Below are positions 10,708 to 20,684 of a stretch of 64,000 bases of DNA, piece by piece (position 1 is the first letter of the stretch; every line of letters starts with the position of its first letter). The notes beneath the pieces were generated by a model. That model saw nothing but the letters and a program-made list of their open reading frames with translations. It searched no databases and had not been told where the DNA came from. Both the position numbers and the translations under genes were made by a program. Source of the stretch: Peronospora farinosa (taxonomy: Eukaryota; Oomycota; Peronosporomycetes; Peronosporales; Peronosporaceae); contig CANTFK010000968.1 in NCBI GenBank assembly GCA_947646735.1, positions 124,001 through 188,000 of the forward strand, written 5' to 3'.

Positions 10708-11529
10708 ATGTTCAGAGTGATCGAACAAATGGGTAGCATAGTCCCTGAGGTTCCGAAAGGTCGGAACTCTACAGATTTGGTCTATAGCGCTCGAGTACGA
10801 GGCTATAACCAAGTGATGACCCTTCTCCTGGATTCGGGTGCATCACAAAACTTTGTGAAGCTCGCGGCTCTGAAAAAGAGACCGTCGAGTTATGAGTCGC
10901 TTTTCCAGGATGGCAAGCGAGAAGAGGCGAACGTTCGCTTAGCGAACGGCGCGCTCGTCAAATCGGAGGGAGTTCAAGTTGAACTCGCCTTCAGTTTCAG
11001 TGACTTCTCCTGTAAAGAGAAGTTCACAGTGCTAGGTATGGAGAGTCCGTACGACCTCATCCTAGGCATGCCTTGGTTGGCTAAACACCAACCATGGATA
11101 GACTGGCGTACACGCACAGTCGCTAGCTCTACGCAAGACACCGGAAAGGATGTGCTCTTGCGAGAGGCTTATGTGGCTGATGCTGTGTCCAACACAGTCG
11201 AGGGTGCGATGAAGGTATGTCAATCGACACCAGGAACTACCCAGCTCGAAAGGAGTGGTGTAGCAGGAAGTGCACTGGCGGAAAGCCAGGTGACACATAT
11301 TCCTACCCAGGTCGAAGAGACTGGTGTAGTGGATGGGGCGATAACAGGTAGTCATGCGTCCAATAGTCCAGCACATAGCCGAGAGCCTGTGTCAGTTGAT
11401 GGTGGGCTGACAGGAAGTCAAGCGCCACAAGAACCGGCACAGAGCCAAGAGCCTGGTGTGGTTGGAAGGAGTGCGTTAGCTGAGATAGCAACGACACCTA
11501 CTTCCAAGTCAAAGGTTGTGGTGACTTGA
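10708..11529 (+). pseudogene. Aspartic protease region of element A pol
   Basis: A 273-codon frame containing the retropepsin active site in LLLDSGASQNFV, followed by a second half with DLILGMPWLAKHQPWIDW. This is the typical Gypsy protease arrangement before reverse transcriptase. After it comes a repetitive Ser/Thr/Glu-rich linker in which the phrase GSQA/ESQ recurs. It ends at a stop at 11529, before the next pol segment. Separated from gag and RT by breaks that arm B shares. Classed as part of a defective pol. Confidence 0.8.
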
Positions 11530-11577
11530 AGAACGAGCACCAGACGTATTAAGACGGTCAAGGGAACGTCGAAACGA

Positions 11578-13066
11578 GTGACCCTTGGATCAGTCTCGGT
11601 CCAAGAGGACGGACCTAGGAACGAGTTGCTCGAGGCCGTCGAAGACAAAATGCCGGAGGCATCCTCAGTTGAGGTGCTCCAACTTGTCTTGGCATCTGAC
11701 GAGGAGATAGTAAATCTCTCGGAGATGACGTGGGATCTGTTCCTGTCCGAACTAAAGGAAGGAAAGATCCACGAGATAGTCGCACCAGTTCCAGAAGAGA
11801 ACGTGGTGGACTGTTGCTCTTCATCCACAATGGATGAGAGCGTCTTGGAGACCGACAAAAAGAAACGGTTCGCTGCTCAAGGCTGGGATGCCTTGAAGGA
11901 CAGCCCATTTGCTTCCAGAAGAAGTGCCGAGCCGCCTACCGGCCGATAGGGGCATCAGGCACGAGATTGACCTGGAGCCTGGCACCAAGTATTGTGTGAC
12001 CAGGCAATGGCCGTTGCCGAAGGAACAAGTCGATTACATCAATGAGTTCTTCGACAAGCGAGCCAAGGCGGGACATGTACGTGAGAGCAAGTCGCCTCAC
12101 TGCAGCCCGACCTTCTGTTTGCGTAAAGCAACAGGTGGATGGCGCGTGGGTCATGCTTATAATAAGCTGAAAACGGCCACCATTCTGGCTCCAACGCCGA
12201 TCCCGCGGAAAGATGTTTTGTTGAATTCCATGGGAAAGTCAACTATCTTTTCCGCGCTGGATCTGAAGGATGGCTACTATCAGGTTCTCATGAGAGATAC
12301 CGATGTAGCCAAAACAGCAGTAAGCACCCCAAGCGGTATGCTATGGGAGTGGCTTGTGATGCCACAAGGGTTGAAAAATGCTACGGCAACATTCAACCGA
12401 GTAGTGGCTCACGTGATGCGTCAGCACCGTGCCTACGCGCCCCATTACTTTGACGATGTATTCGTGCATAGTAGGGCGGAGGACGGTCTGAGTGCAATTG
12501 AGTCGCACAAGCGTCATTTAGACGCTGTGTTGCAGACTCTGGGTGACGCCCAATTATACGTGAACTTGCAAAAGTGCGTAATAGGGGTCCCCGAGATACC
12601 TGTATTGGGCTGCATCTCAGGTGCACATGGTATACGAGCAGACCCAGAAAAGGTAAAGGCTGTAAAGGAATGGCCAGTCCCACGTCATGTGAAGGATCTG
12701 CGCCAATTCTTTGGGCTCGCTAATTACTTGCATAAGTACAGCAAGAATTATGTGGAGCAGACCAAGCCATTGTCTGACCTTTTGAAAAAGGATACAGAAT
12801 GGACTTGGTCAAAGGAACAAGAAGATGCGTTCACTTCAGTGAAGCAATCTCTTGTAGAGGCACCGGTATTGGCATTGCCAGACGCGGATAATCCCTTTAG
12901 CGTCGTCTGCGATGCAAGCAATTTTGCAATCGGCAGCGCGCTCATGCAGAAGGATGACAATGGTGTTGACCGTGTCATTTCGTATCAGTCTCGGCTTTTA
13001 AAAGCTGCAGAGCTGAATTACCCTGTGCATGACAAGGAGCTACTTTCAATAAGTATGCCCTTGTGA
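11578..13066 (+). pseudogene. Reverse transcriptase/RNase H region of element A pol
   Basis: A linker frame at 11578-11949 overlaps the RT frame at 11909-13066 with a shift between them. RT motifs are clear: FSALDLKDGYYQV, the LVMPQGLKNATATFNRV block, and the catalytic YFDDVFVHS (a YxDD variant). The RNase H start SVVCDASNFAIGSALMQ is followed by a premature stop at 13064-13066 just after the HDKELL motif, where the frame shifts. Arm B carries the same breaks. Confidence 0.9.
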
Positions 13067-14658
13067 AGTTTCGGGTGCACCTCTTGGGCACCGAACCTTT
13101 TGTGGTTTATACGGATCACGCATCACTGCGGACCGCTATAAATTCACCGCACCTCTCGCCGAGAATGGCGAGATGGCTAACATTCTTCTCTGAATTTAAT
13201 TTCAAAGTTGAATATAAGCCGGGTAAGTCGAATGTCTTGGCTGACGCGTTATCGCGCAGACCAGACTTCGAGGCAAGACACCAGGATAGTGTGTCTCATG
13301 CGAAAGAACAAGTTGAGTCGTCAACATTGGCAGCCATGAAGGCCTACCATGTGACAAGCTCAATGGACTCCGATATCAAGGAGTGTTACAGTCAGGACGA
13401 ACATTGTCGCCTGCTGTTGGATCATTTTAGTGGACGAAAGGTTACCCTTCCGTCGCACCTGAAAGCGAAGTTAAATCGCTTTAGTTACAGTGATGGCCTG
13501 CTATGGCATCAACTTTCACCCTGTGATCCCTTGAGAATCTATGTCCTTCATGACACAGATATCAAGCTGATGATACTTCACGAGTGCCATGATGCGCCAT
13601 CTAGTGGACATCTGGGCCGTGAAAAGACATTCTTACGAGTGTCAGAGGAATTTTGGTGGCTCCACCTATATCGGTGGGTGGCCAACTATATTCGCTCTTG
13701 TGAAGAGTGTCAGCGCATAAAGCCTGCACCTTCAAACAGTGCGCCACTGAAGCCACTGCCGATTCCAACTGAATGTTGGAAGTCGGTCAGTTTGGACTTC
13801 ATGTTTGGCTTACCGCCTGACCATAAAGGCAGGACGGGGCTCGTCGTTTTTGTAGACAGACTGAGCAAGATGGTGCATTTGGCAACATGTAGCACCAAGA
13901 TCTCAGGAAAAGAGGCTGCCCTCTTGTTCCTTGATCACGTGTATCGACTACACGGGATGCCCGAGTCCATAGTATCGGACCGGGATCCGCGATTTACGTC
14001 GGGTTTTTGGCGGCATGTGTTTGAGCTGCTGGGAAGCAAGCTCCACATGTGAACCGCTGATCATCCCCAGACCGATGGCCAAACAGAACGGGCCAATCGA
14101 GTCGTGGCGGATGTGTTGCGTACAATAGCGACTCCCAAAGAATGGAGCAAGCAATTGCCATTCGTGGAGTTCGCTATTAATAACAGTGTTCACGCCAGTA
14201 CGGGTGAAACACCGTTTTACATTAACGGACTGCGTCATCCTCGAACGCCAGTCTCGTTTGTACGCAGCCCGAGTCTTAGTGGGGGAGGGCCCCTCACTTC
14301 GCTCGGTGCGAATACCAAAAAGGGCCAAGCTTGCCCTAGTGACACTGCTAATTTACGAGCGGTCACGACATCTATAGGTGTAACAGAGGAGGCACGGCAA
14401 GAAATGCCTGTGCTCCTTGATGATGACACTATAGTGTTGTCAACAGCGTCGACCCTTGAACGCCCTCTTGGAGGCGTCATCGGCGAGCTGGATGCTAAAA
14501 GCGTGAGCGAAGATCAGCGCTTTGTGGATGAGCGATTAGCCATCACACGTAAAGTCCGTGACGCGATGGCAAGCGAACAGGACAAGCAAAAACAATATGC
14601 AGACCAGCATGGTCGCAAAAACAATGAACACTTTAGTGTGGGGGACAAAGTGCTATGA
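13063..14658 (+). pseudogene. RNase H C-terminus and integrase of element A pol
   Basis: Frame 13063-14052 begins with the RNase H end (VVYTDHASLRTAI, then DALSRR). It continues into the integrase zinc domain (HLGREKTFLRVSEEF...CEECQRIK, an HHCC arrangement) and the catalytic core with SLDFMFGLP and VSDRDPRFTSGFW. A TGA at 14050-14052 interrupts the core before the DHPQTDGQTER motif, which continues in the same frame. A further frame (14104-14658) runs to a TGA at 14656-14658. Both stops are shared with arm B. Confidence 0.9.
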
Positions 14659-14718
14659 AGTACTGCTACCCTACCTAAACATGCAATCTCTGTACTACTT
14701 GGTGGTACTACTAAGCTA

Positions 14719-15453
14719 TTGCCCCAATTCATTGAGCCCTTTACAGTGTTTGAAGAAGTTGGAGACCTAAATTATAGGCTCACTCTCCCACCGTATATGA
14801 AGACGCACCCCGTATTTTACGTGGGTCGTCTGAAGCGGTATGTTGATCCAGAAGAGATCACATATTCACATCGGTCTAACGAGACCGATGGTGACGTCGA
14901 CTGTGAGTCGAGCGTCGCGACCGATCAGGCGACGAGGAAGCCGAGAGGCTCCCCGTGTATGAACGAGGCGATAGAGGACTCGGTGATCGAGGAGGACTCT
15001 GCGCTTGACGCGGGTCTCTCATCACCTGTCGCTCTAAAATGTCCAAACGGGTCTTCAGGCGGTCATACCCCTGACGGTCCCTCTTCCTCACATCGCGCAG
15101 ATCCACAGTCAGTCGCGAGACTTGACTATCGAGATCTGCCACCTCCTTCTTCAGCGCAGCGATCTCCGCCTGCGACTGAACAGCAGCAGGGTAGGCAGCC
15201 GCGAGTAGGTGGGCGTAATCGCCACTCCTATCGGGCGCCACCTGTGTTGGTGGACACGGATGGGAACACGCGCTTCCTTGTTGGAAGGCTGTTGGCCCAC
15301 CGGTTTGTGAAGCGAAAGCTCCAAATCCTTGTCCAGTGGAAGGGTTACCCAACGATCTTTGACTCGTGGGAGCCTGTGGACGCTTTGCGCGTCGACGTGC
15401 CTGGGATAGTGGCTGCTTATTTGAAGCAGCACCAGCTGTCGTCTTTCTGCTAG
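14719..15453 (+). pseudogene. Integrase GPY/F module and chromodomain of element A
   Basis: A 244-codon frame. Residues about 4-45 form the GPF/Y module (PFTVFEEVGDLNYRLTLP, HPVFYVGRLKRYV) that closes chromoviral integrases. A Ser/Pro/Gly-rich linker of about 110 residues follows. The last 65 residues are a chromodomain (RFLVGRLL...ILVQWKGYPTIFDSWEPVDAL), expected to steer integration toward marked chromatin. The linker and chromodomain lie opposite a long antisense frame (14876-15520). Confidence 0.88.
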
Positions 15454-15520
15454 GTCCGGACGGAATAGCAGAAGAAGCGTGGCGAGAATCAATTGGGGGT
15501 CGCCAAGATTTCATGCGCAC
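14876..15520 (-). CDS. Antisense ORF, second segment (coiled coil, RS-like tail), element A
   Basis: A 214-codon frame on the strand opposite to gag-pol. It is Ala/Ser/Arg/Gln-rich at first. It then has a clear coiled-coil stretch (about residues 118-168; AEIAALKKEVADLDSQVSRL and Arg/Asp-rich heptads) and a C-terminal tail of Ser/Pro and Ser/Arg repeats. It overlaps the chromodomain and linker of pol. A +1 shift at a C5 run (ACCCCCA at the junction) would connect it to the preceding antisense frame 15489-16304. The heptad quality argues that this is a real or formerly real protein. Function unknown; a gag-like or RNA-binding accessory role is conceivable. Confidence 0.5.
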   Translation of the reverse strand: MRMKSWRPPIDSRHASSAIPSGPSRKTTAGAASNKQPLSQARRRAKRPQAPTSQRSLGNPSTGQGFGAFASQTGGPTAFQQGSACSHPCPPTQVAPDRSGDYAHLLAAAYPAAVQSQAEIAALKKEVADLDSQVSRLTVDLRDVRKRDRQGYDRLKTRLDILERQVMRDPRQAQSPPRSPSPLSPRSYTGSLSASSSPDRSRRSTHSRRHHRSR

Positions 15521-16317
15521 GCTTCATGGCGATGCTGATTCGCTGCGACCGTTGTTTCGTTGCATCTACATGCAAGGTAACACGGCGCCGAAGTTCAGCT
15601 TCATATTCGTCGGCTGCTTCGTTAGAATGCAGCACGACTGGAATTGGGAAAGCACGACCAAGTGCTTTGCCCTGCTTTTTCCACAAGGGAAAGACTCTAT
15701 AAAATCTATGAGCGTCTATAGTGGCACGCTGCAAAAGCGCTGCGCTAGACCCATCCGAGTTCATCCACTCAGATGGAGGTGGCATTGGTGGCAAGCCACC
15801 ACTCACGTAGCCGCCCTCGTGACGGCGGGCTAGTGAGGCCGAAGGTGTACTTGGTGGAGCTTTAAGCTCACACTCACCTGAATCTGACTCTCCATTATGG
15901 ATTGTCAAAACATCAACATGAGAAGTCACATCTGACTGAGTCGCGACTACTCCTTTCGAAGTAGCGTGCTCAGTCTTATTCGCTGCGCTCGTAGGCGCAG
16001 GCGACGAGGCTTTAACTTCGCTTGCAGGAAGCATAGAAGCTTCCTCAAGGACGGGTGCCTCAAATGATGGGGATATATGTCCCATCAATGCGCTTTGCTC
16101 ATCTTCACTTTGGAGTGATGGCAATGGCGTAGTCTCATTGTAGTCTACAATGAGAGATGGATCTTCATCCACATTATAGTGAGATGGAAAATTCACCTCA
16201 GTGCCTGAGGCAGGCACTATGCGACGGCTGCGATAAATCGCGGCGCGTGCGCTTAGTGCTGGACTGCATGGGTGCCTTTGCAGGCGACCCATCAGCCTTA
16301 CCACGTTTCGGTGGCAT
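15489..16317 (-). CDS. Antisense ORF, first segment, element A
   Basis: A 271-codon frame (15489-16304) antisense to the element, between the chromodomain stop and the 3' LTR. A possible true start is the ATG at 16317 in another frame, which begins Met-Pro-Pro-Lys-Arg-Gly-Lys and stays open for about 38 codons before a stop. Joining it needs a +1 shift. The C-terminal half has a predicted helical block with FYRVFPLWKKQGKALGRAF and DEYEAELRRRVTLHVDATK. Both elements encode identical residues here. No family recognised. Antisense ORFs near the 3' end are known in some plant Gypsy lineages (Tat group); this is not obviously homologous. Confidence 0.45.
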
Positions 16318-16409
16318 GAGAATTGAGCAGACTAAAGCGGCGCGTTTATAACTGCTCGCAAGTCTTTCTGTCTCCTAGGCGATGTTTTACAAAATGTAAA
16401 CATCGTTCT

Positions 16410-16423
16410 AAAACGGGAGATGG
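16410..16423 (+). other. Polypurine tract of element A
   Basis: AAAACGGGAGATGG lies directly before the 3' LTR start TGTAACA, the position expected for the plus-strand primer. The inverted copy at 18920-18933 reads as a more G-rich tract. Confidence 0.65.
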
Positions 16424-16872
16424 TGTAACAGGGCATCTAGTTACGCGCAAACATCAAGTAATATACTTAATGTTTGGTCTAAAAGTATCCATGATTACTT
16501 TTGACCTGTCACTTGGGTGCGATACACAAATGTGATCCACCCTCGTGAATGTGATATCCATTGATGGATTCACATGAGAAGGGATGACGCTAGTTGAAGC
16601 TAGGCATCGCGACGTCTCAGAAGGACGTCAGTTGAGTGGTGAAGTGCTTTCCTAAATTGTGAAGAACCCAGGAGCCAGTTGGATTGAAGGGACAAGGGGC
16701 CGTGGACTAGGGAGAATGGACCACGCACCAGAGAGAAGGGACCGGAGATAAAGGGAACCTCGGAGTGAAGCGACCGTTGGCTGAGAGTGTGAAATACAAA
16801 CAAAGGAGAGGTCATTACCAGGGTACTGTTTAACCGGTACCGAAGGGAGTCGACCATGGCCCTCATCGGTAG

Positions 16873-17095
16873 ACCTGGGTCCCTCATCGGTCGACCTCGA
16901 CTTCTCGTCGGTAGACCCGGTCCCTTATCTGTCGACCCGGTCCCTCATCGGTAGACCTGGTTCCCTCGTCGGTCGACCCGGTCCCTCATCGGTCGACCCG
17001 GTCCCTCGTTGGTAGACCTGGGTCCCTGATTGGTCGACCCGGTCCCTCGCGTGTAGACCTGGGTCCCTCGTTGGTCGACCTCGGTCCCTCGGGGT
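16873..17095. repeat. 21-bp minisatellite
   Basis: About ten to eleven units of roughly 20-21 bp with consensus like GGTCGACCCGGTCCCTCATC, alternating GGTAGACC and GGTCGACC starts. Many units contain GTCGAC. Because 21 is divisible by three, a minus-strand frame (16945-17163) stays open through the array, but this is a consequence of the period, not evidence of a gene. Confidence 0.8.
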
Positions 17096-17216
17096 TCGGC
17101 CACTCCGGACCAGTCAATACAAGGATCAGACCAGTCGACGCAAGGAATCAGAGCTTCAGGCAAGGATCGAGTAAAGGAGTTAAAAGGATAGGACTATATT
17201 AAATACTACTCAATTT

Positions 17217-17450
17217 GCGATCTACTTGGCAAGTCTTCGTCGCGCTGTAAAGGAACTCTATTCTGGCCACACGCCTGTTCCGGGGAAGGTATATATTTGG
17301 CCCCCCCCCCCGTTGAAGACAGGCGTGTGGTCAGACACAAGTGCGATCTACGTGGCACGACTCCGTCACCCAAATAGAACTTGCTCTAAGTTACTCACTG
17401 TTCCGGGAGGGATGTATTTTGGCCCCCCGTCGAAGACAGTTGCGTAGCGA
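17217..17450 (+). repeat. Two imperfect tandem copies of a unit of about 125 bp
   Basis: Two adjoining segments share the order GCGATCTACNTGGCA..., GGAACT/AGAACT..., TGTTCCGGG, GTATATTTTGGCCCCCC-like C-tract, then GTCGAAGACAG/GTTGAAGACAG. The first copy has a run of 11 C (17301-17311), the second a shorter one. Confidence 0.6.
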
Positions 17451-18200
17451 AGTTCAAGGGCGAATAGAGCTCCAGGATATAGTTGGCCTTTGAGCTCGTT
17501 CGAGTAGCAACACCCCCAAGACCCGCTATCGGAAGCGGTCTACCTCACCTCACGGTCTGGGATCAAAGTAAAGGTCAGGTGGTTAATACCCCTGAAACAG
17601 AAGGAAAAGGCCAGGGACGACAAGCTCCCTGAAAAATTTGGCTCTATGTCCACTCTCGACAAGGTCGATCGAGTGGCCACAATATCCACTCGAGACCCCC
17701 CAGGTCTACCTCCCTCAAGGCAGACGTCTACATCTTCACCAAGTCCTCCGAAGAGTGCAACCCGCCAGCCGACGGGTACACAAGGTGAGAGAAGGTTCAT
17801 ACGCGGCATCGGGGTACCCCTTCCGACAGTCGGCAGTCCGGCACAGTGAGTGGTTTGGGGTATCATCATACAATTTTGAGAACCCACTCCACCACAGTTG
17901 CGATCTTAAATCTAGATTTAAGATCATGCGACAGGACACGCTTCTAAAGAGTCGCGTATCCGATCTATATATATAGCCAATCAGTAATCAAGTTTATATT
18001 TAATTATAATTCATTAAACATAGCTCAGTCTTGAATTAGCTAACACCGAAGCACCGCGCACGAGAAGCTGAAAACTTCTGCGTGACGTCTGATACTTCTT
18101 GTCTTAGAAGTTCGTTGCACTCTCGCTTAAGCGAGAGGCAACTGGTGGTACGACTGCTTAAGCAGTCGACCAACCTCCTAACCACCCTCGCACGCGAAGG

Positions 18201-18404
18201 TAAGACGGTCTAACTGTAGACGGGCACTTCTATGAAGTTGCCTCGTACTACGAGCACACACCTTATGCACAAGCTAGGAAGCGGTTATACCGTCTTACCC
18301 CTTAAGACGGTCTAACTGTAGACGGGCACTTCTATGAAGTTGCCTCGTACAACGAGCACACACCTTATGCACAAGCTAGGAAGCGGTTATACCGTCTTAC
18401 CTTC
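18201..18404. repeat. 102-bp tandem duplication at the palindrome centre
   Basis: Units 18201-18302 and 18303-18404 are nearly identical. Each starts TAAGACGGTCTAAC, followed by the inverted LTR end TGTAGACGGGC, and ends ACCGTCTTACC. GGTAAGACGGT and ACCGTCTTACC form an inverted pair around the unit. It sits exactly where element A's truncated 3' LTR meets element B's 3' LTR. Confidence 0.8.
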
Positions 18405-18919
18405 GCGTGCGAGGGTGGTTGGGAGGTTGGTCGACTGCTTAAGCAGTCGTACCACCAGTTGCCTCTCGCTTAAGCGAGATTGCAACGAACTTCTTAACAC
18501 TAGAACACCAACGTCACGCAGAAGTCTTTCAAATTCTCGTGCGTGGTGTGTTTGTTTAAGGAAATTCAAGACTGAGATATATTTAATTAATTATAACTAA
18601 ATTTAAACTTAACTACTGATTGACTATATATATATATATATAGATCGGATACGCGACTCTTTAAGAGCGTATCCTGTCGCATGATTTTAAATCTAGATTT
18701 AAGATCACAATTGACGTCCTTCTGAGACGTCGTGATGCCTAGCTTCAACTAGCGTCATCCCTTCTCATGTGAATCCATCAATGGATATCACATTCACGAG
18801 GGTGGATCACATTTGTGTATTGCACCCAAGTGACTGGTCAAAAGTAACCCATGGATACTTTTAGACCAAACTTTAAGTATATTACTTAATATTTACGTGT
18901 AACTAGATACCCTGTTACA
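18317..18919 (-). repeat. 3' LTR of element B
   Basis: Complete 603-bp LTR in inverted orientation: starts TGTAGACGGG and ends CCCTGTTACA. The palindromes seen in the other LTRs are present, including a TATATATA run of about 18 bp near 18627-18642. It is not interrupted, unlike the LTR of arm A. Confidence 0.85.
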
Positions 18920-19025
18920 CCATCCCCCGTTTTAGAACGATGTTTACATTTTGTAAAACATCGCCTAGGAGACAGAGAGACTTGCGAGCCGTTATAAACG
19001 CGCCGCTTTAGTCTGCTCAATTCTC

Positions 19026-19854
19026 ATGCCACCGAAACGTGGTAAGGCTGATGGGTCGCCTGCAAAGGCACCCATGCAGTCCAGCACTAAGCGCACGCGC
19101 CGCGATTTATCGCAGCCGTCGCATAGTGCCTGCCTCAGGCACTGAGGTGAATTTTCCATCTCACTATAATGTGGATGAAGATCCATCTCTCATTGTAGAC
19201 TACAATGAGACTACGCCATTGCCATCACTCCAAAGTGAAGATGAGCAAAGCGCATTGATGGGACATATATCCCCATCATTTGAGGCACCCGTCCTTGAGG
19301 AAGCTTCTATGCTTCCTGCAAGCGAAGTTAAAGCCTCGTCGCCTGCGCCTACGAGCGCAGCGAATAAGACTGAGCACGCTACTTCGAAAGGAGTAGTCGC
19401 GACTCAGTCAGATGTGACTTCTCATGTTGATGTTTTGACAATCCATAATGGAGAGTCAGATTCAGGTGAGTGTGAGCTTAAAGCTCCACCAAGTACACCT
19501 TCGGCCTCACTAGCCCGCCGTCACGAGGGCGGCTACGTGAGTGGTGGCTTGCCACCAATGCCACCTCCATCTGAGTGGATGAACTCGGATGGGTCTAGCG
19601 CAGCGCTTTTGCAGCGTGCCACTATAGACGCTCATAGATTTTATAGAGTCTTTCCCTTGTGGAAAAAGCAGGGCAAAGCACTTGGTCGTGCTTTCCCAAT
19701 TCCAGTCGTGCTGCATTCTAACGAAGCAGCCGACGAATATGAAGCTGAACTTCGGCGCCGTGTTACCTTGCATGTAGATGCAACGAAACAACGGTCGCAG
19801 CGAATCAGCATCGCCATGAAGCGTGCGCATGAAATCTTGGCGACCCCCAATTGA
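19026..19854 (+). CDS. Antisense ORF, first segment, element B
   Basis: Plus-strand frame (antisense to element B) identical in protein sequence to the arm A frame at 15489-16304. The ATG at 19026 begins an open stretch Met-Pro-Pro-Lys-Arg-Gly-Lys in another frame that could be the original N-terminus. The 271-codon frame (19039-19854) ends in an ATPN stop at a C5 run. See the element A entry for structure. Confidence 0.45.
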
Positions 19855-20467
19855 TTCTCGCCACGCTTCTTCTGCTATTCCGTCCGGACCTAGCAGAAAG
19901 ACGACAGCTGGTGCTGCTTCAAATAAGCAGCCACTATCCCAGGCACGTCGACGCGCAAAGCGTCCACAGGCTCCCACGAGTCAAAGATCGTTGGGTAACC
20001 CTTCCACTGGACAAGGATTTGGAGCTTTCGCTTCACAAACCGGTGGGCCAACAGCCTTCCAACAAGGAAGCGCGTGTTCCCATCCGTGTCCACCAACACA
20101 GGTGGCGCCCGATAGGAGTGGCGATTACGCCCACCTACTCGCGGCTGCCTACCCTGCTGCTGTTCAGTCGCAGGCGGAGATCGCTGCGCTGAAGAAGGAG
20201 GTGGCAGATCTCGATAGTCAAGTCTCGCGACTGACTGTGGATCTGCGCGATGTGAGGAAGAGGGACCGTCAGGGGTATGACCGCCTGAAGACCCGTTTGG
20301 ACATTTTAGAGCGACAGGTGATGAGAGACCCGCGTCAAGCGCAGAGTCCTCCTCGATCACCGAGTCCTCTATCGCCTCGTTCATACACGGGGAGCCTCTC
20401 GGCTTCCTCGTCGCCTGATCGGTCGCGACGCTCGACTCACAGTCGACGTCACCATCGGTCTCGTTAG
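19823..20467 (+). CDS. Antisense ORF, second segment, element B
   Basis: A 214-codon frame identical to that of arm A, with the same Ala/Glu/Leu coiled coil and Ser/Arg tail. It overlaps the end of the first segment by 32 bp in the +1 frame and lies opposite the chromodomain frame of element B (19890-20624). Confidence 0.5.
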   Translation: MRMKSWRPPIDSRHASSAIPSGPSRKTTAGAASNKQPLSQARRRAKRPQAPTSQRSLGNPSTGQGFGAFASQTGGPTAFQQGSACSHPCPPTQVAPDRSGDYAHLLAAAYPAAVQSQAEIAALKKEVADLDSQVSRLTVDLRDVRKRDRQGYDRLKTRLDILERQVMRDPRQAQSPPRSPSPLSPRSYTGSLSASSSPDRSRRSTHSRRHHRSR

Positions 20468-20624
20468 ACCGATGTGAATATGTGATCTCTTCTGGATCAA
20501 CATACCGCTTCAGACGACCCACGTAAAATACGGGGTGCGTCTTCATATACGGTGGGAGAGTGAGCCTATAATTTAGGTCTCCAACTTCTTCAAACACTGT
20601 AAAGGGCTCAATGAATTGGGGCAA
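19890..20624 (-). pseudogene. GPY/F module and chromodomain of element B
   Basis: 244 codons, protein identical to the arm A copy (14719-15453), with the GPF/Y module, low-complexity linker and chromodomain ending before the antisense frame. Part of a defective pol. Confidence 0.88.
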
Positions 20625-20684
20625 TAGCTTAGTAGTACCACCAAGTAGTACAGAGATTGCATGTTTAGGTAGGGTAGCAGTACT

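Larger units (their letters stand above)
16635..17894. mobile_element. Candidate non-autonomous element inserted in the LTR
   Basis: A 1.26-kb insert flanked by CAGTTG at 16629-16634 and 17895-17900. Its ends are imperfect inverted repeats: TGGTGAAGTG near the left end and, reading inward on the other strand, TGGTGGAGTG at the right end, with weaker similarity (AAATTGT) a little further in. No transposase frame is present. It carries a 21-bp minisatellite (16873-17095) and two imperfect copies of a segment of about 125 bp with C-rich cores (17217-17450). It looks like a non-autonomous DNA transposon or a satellite-bearing insertion. The superfamily is not assignable by eye. Confidence 0.5.
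8933..18214 (+). mobile_element. Left Ty3/Gypsy chromodomain element (arm A of the palindrome)
   Basis: LTR retrotransposon on the plus strand. It has a 5' LTR at 8933-9529, a primer-binding-like site from 9532, then gag, protease, RT/RNase H, integrase and chromodomain in Gypsy order, a polypurine tract at 16410-16423 and a 3' LTR starting at 16424. The 3' LTR is split by a 1.26-kb insertion and ends early at 18214, where inverted LTR sequence starts. The coding region is broken by frameshifts and stops, so this copy is not autonomous. It is paired with a nearly identical inverted copy (18317-26367). An antisense frame occupies the 3' third. Confidence 0.9.
16424..18214 (+). repeat. 3' LTR of element A, split by an insertion and truncated
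   Basis: LTR sequence runs 16424-16634, is interrupted by foreign DNA at 16635-17894, and resumes at 17895-18214. CAGTTG is present on both sides of the insert, as expected for a target-site duplication. The LTR stops at GGTCTAAC (18214), about 80 bp short of a full LTR, where an inverted LTR tail begins (TGTAGACGG). Confidence 0.8.

Noticed and set aside
16873..17095. CRISPR-like array
   Set aside because: Units are contiguous without spacers and lie in a eukaryotic transposon; no cas genes.
16945..17163. 72-codon frame in the minisatellite
   Set aside because: Open only because the repeat period is 21 bp; repetitive residues with no domain.
17638..17976. Overlapping frames in the 1.26-kb insert
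   Set aside because: Several frames on both strands, none with a transposase or other motif.
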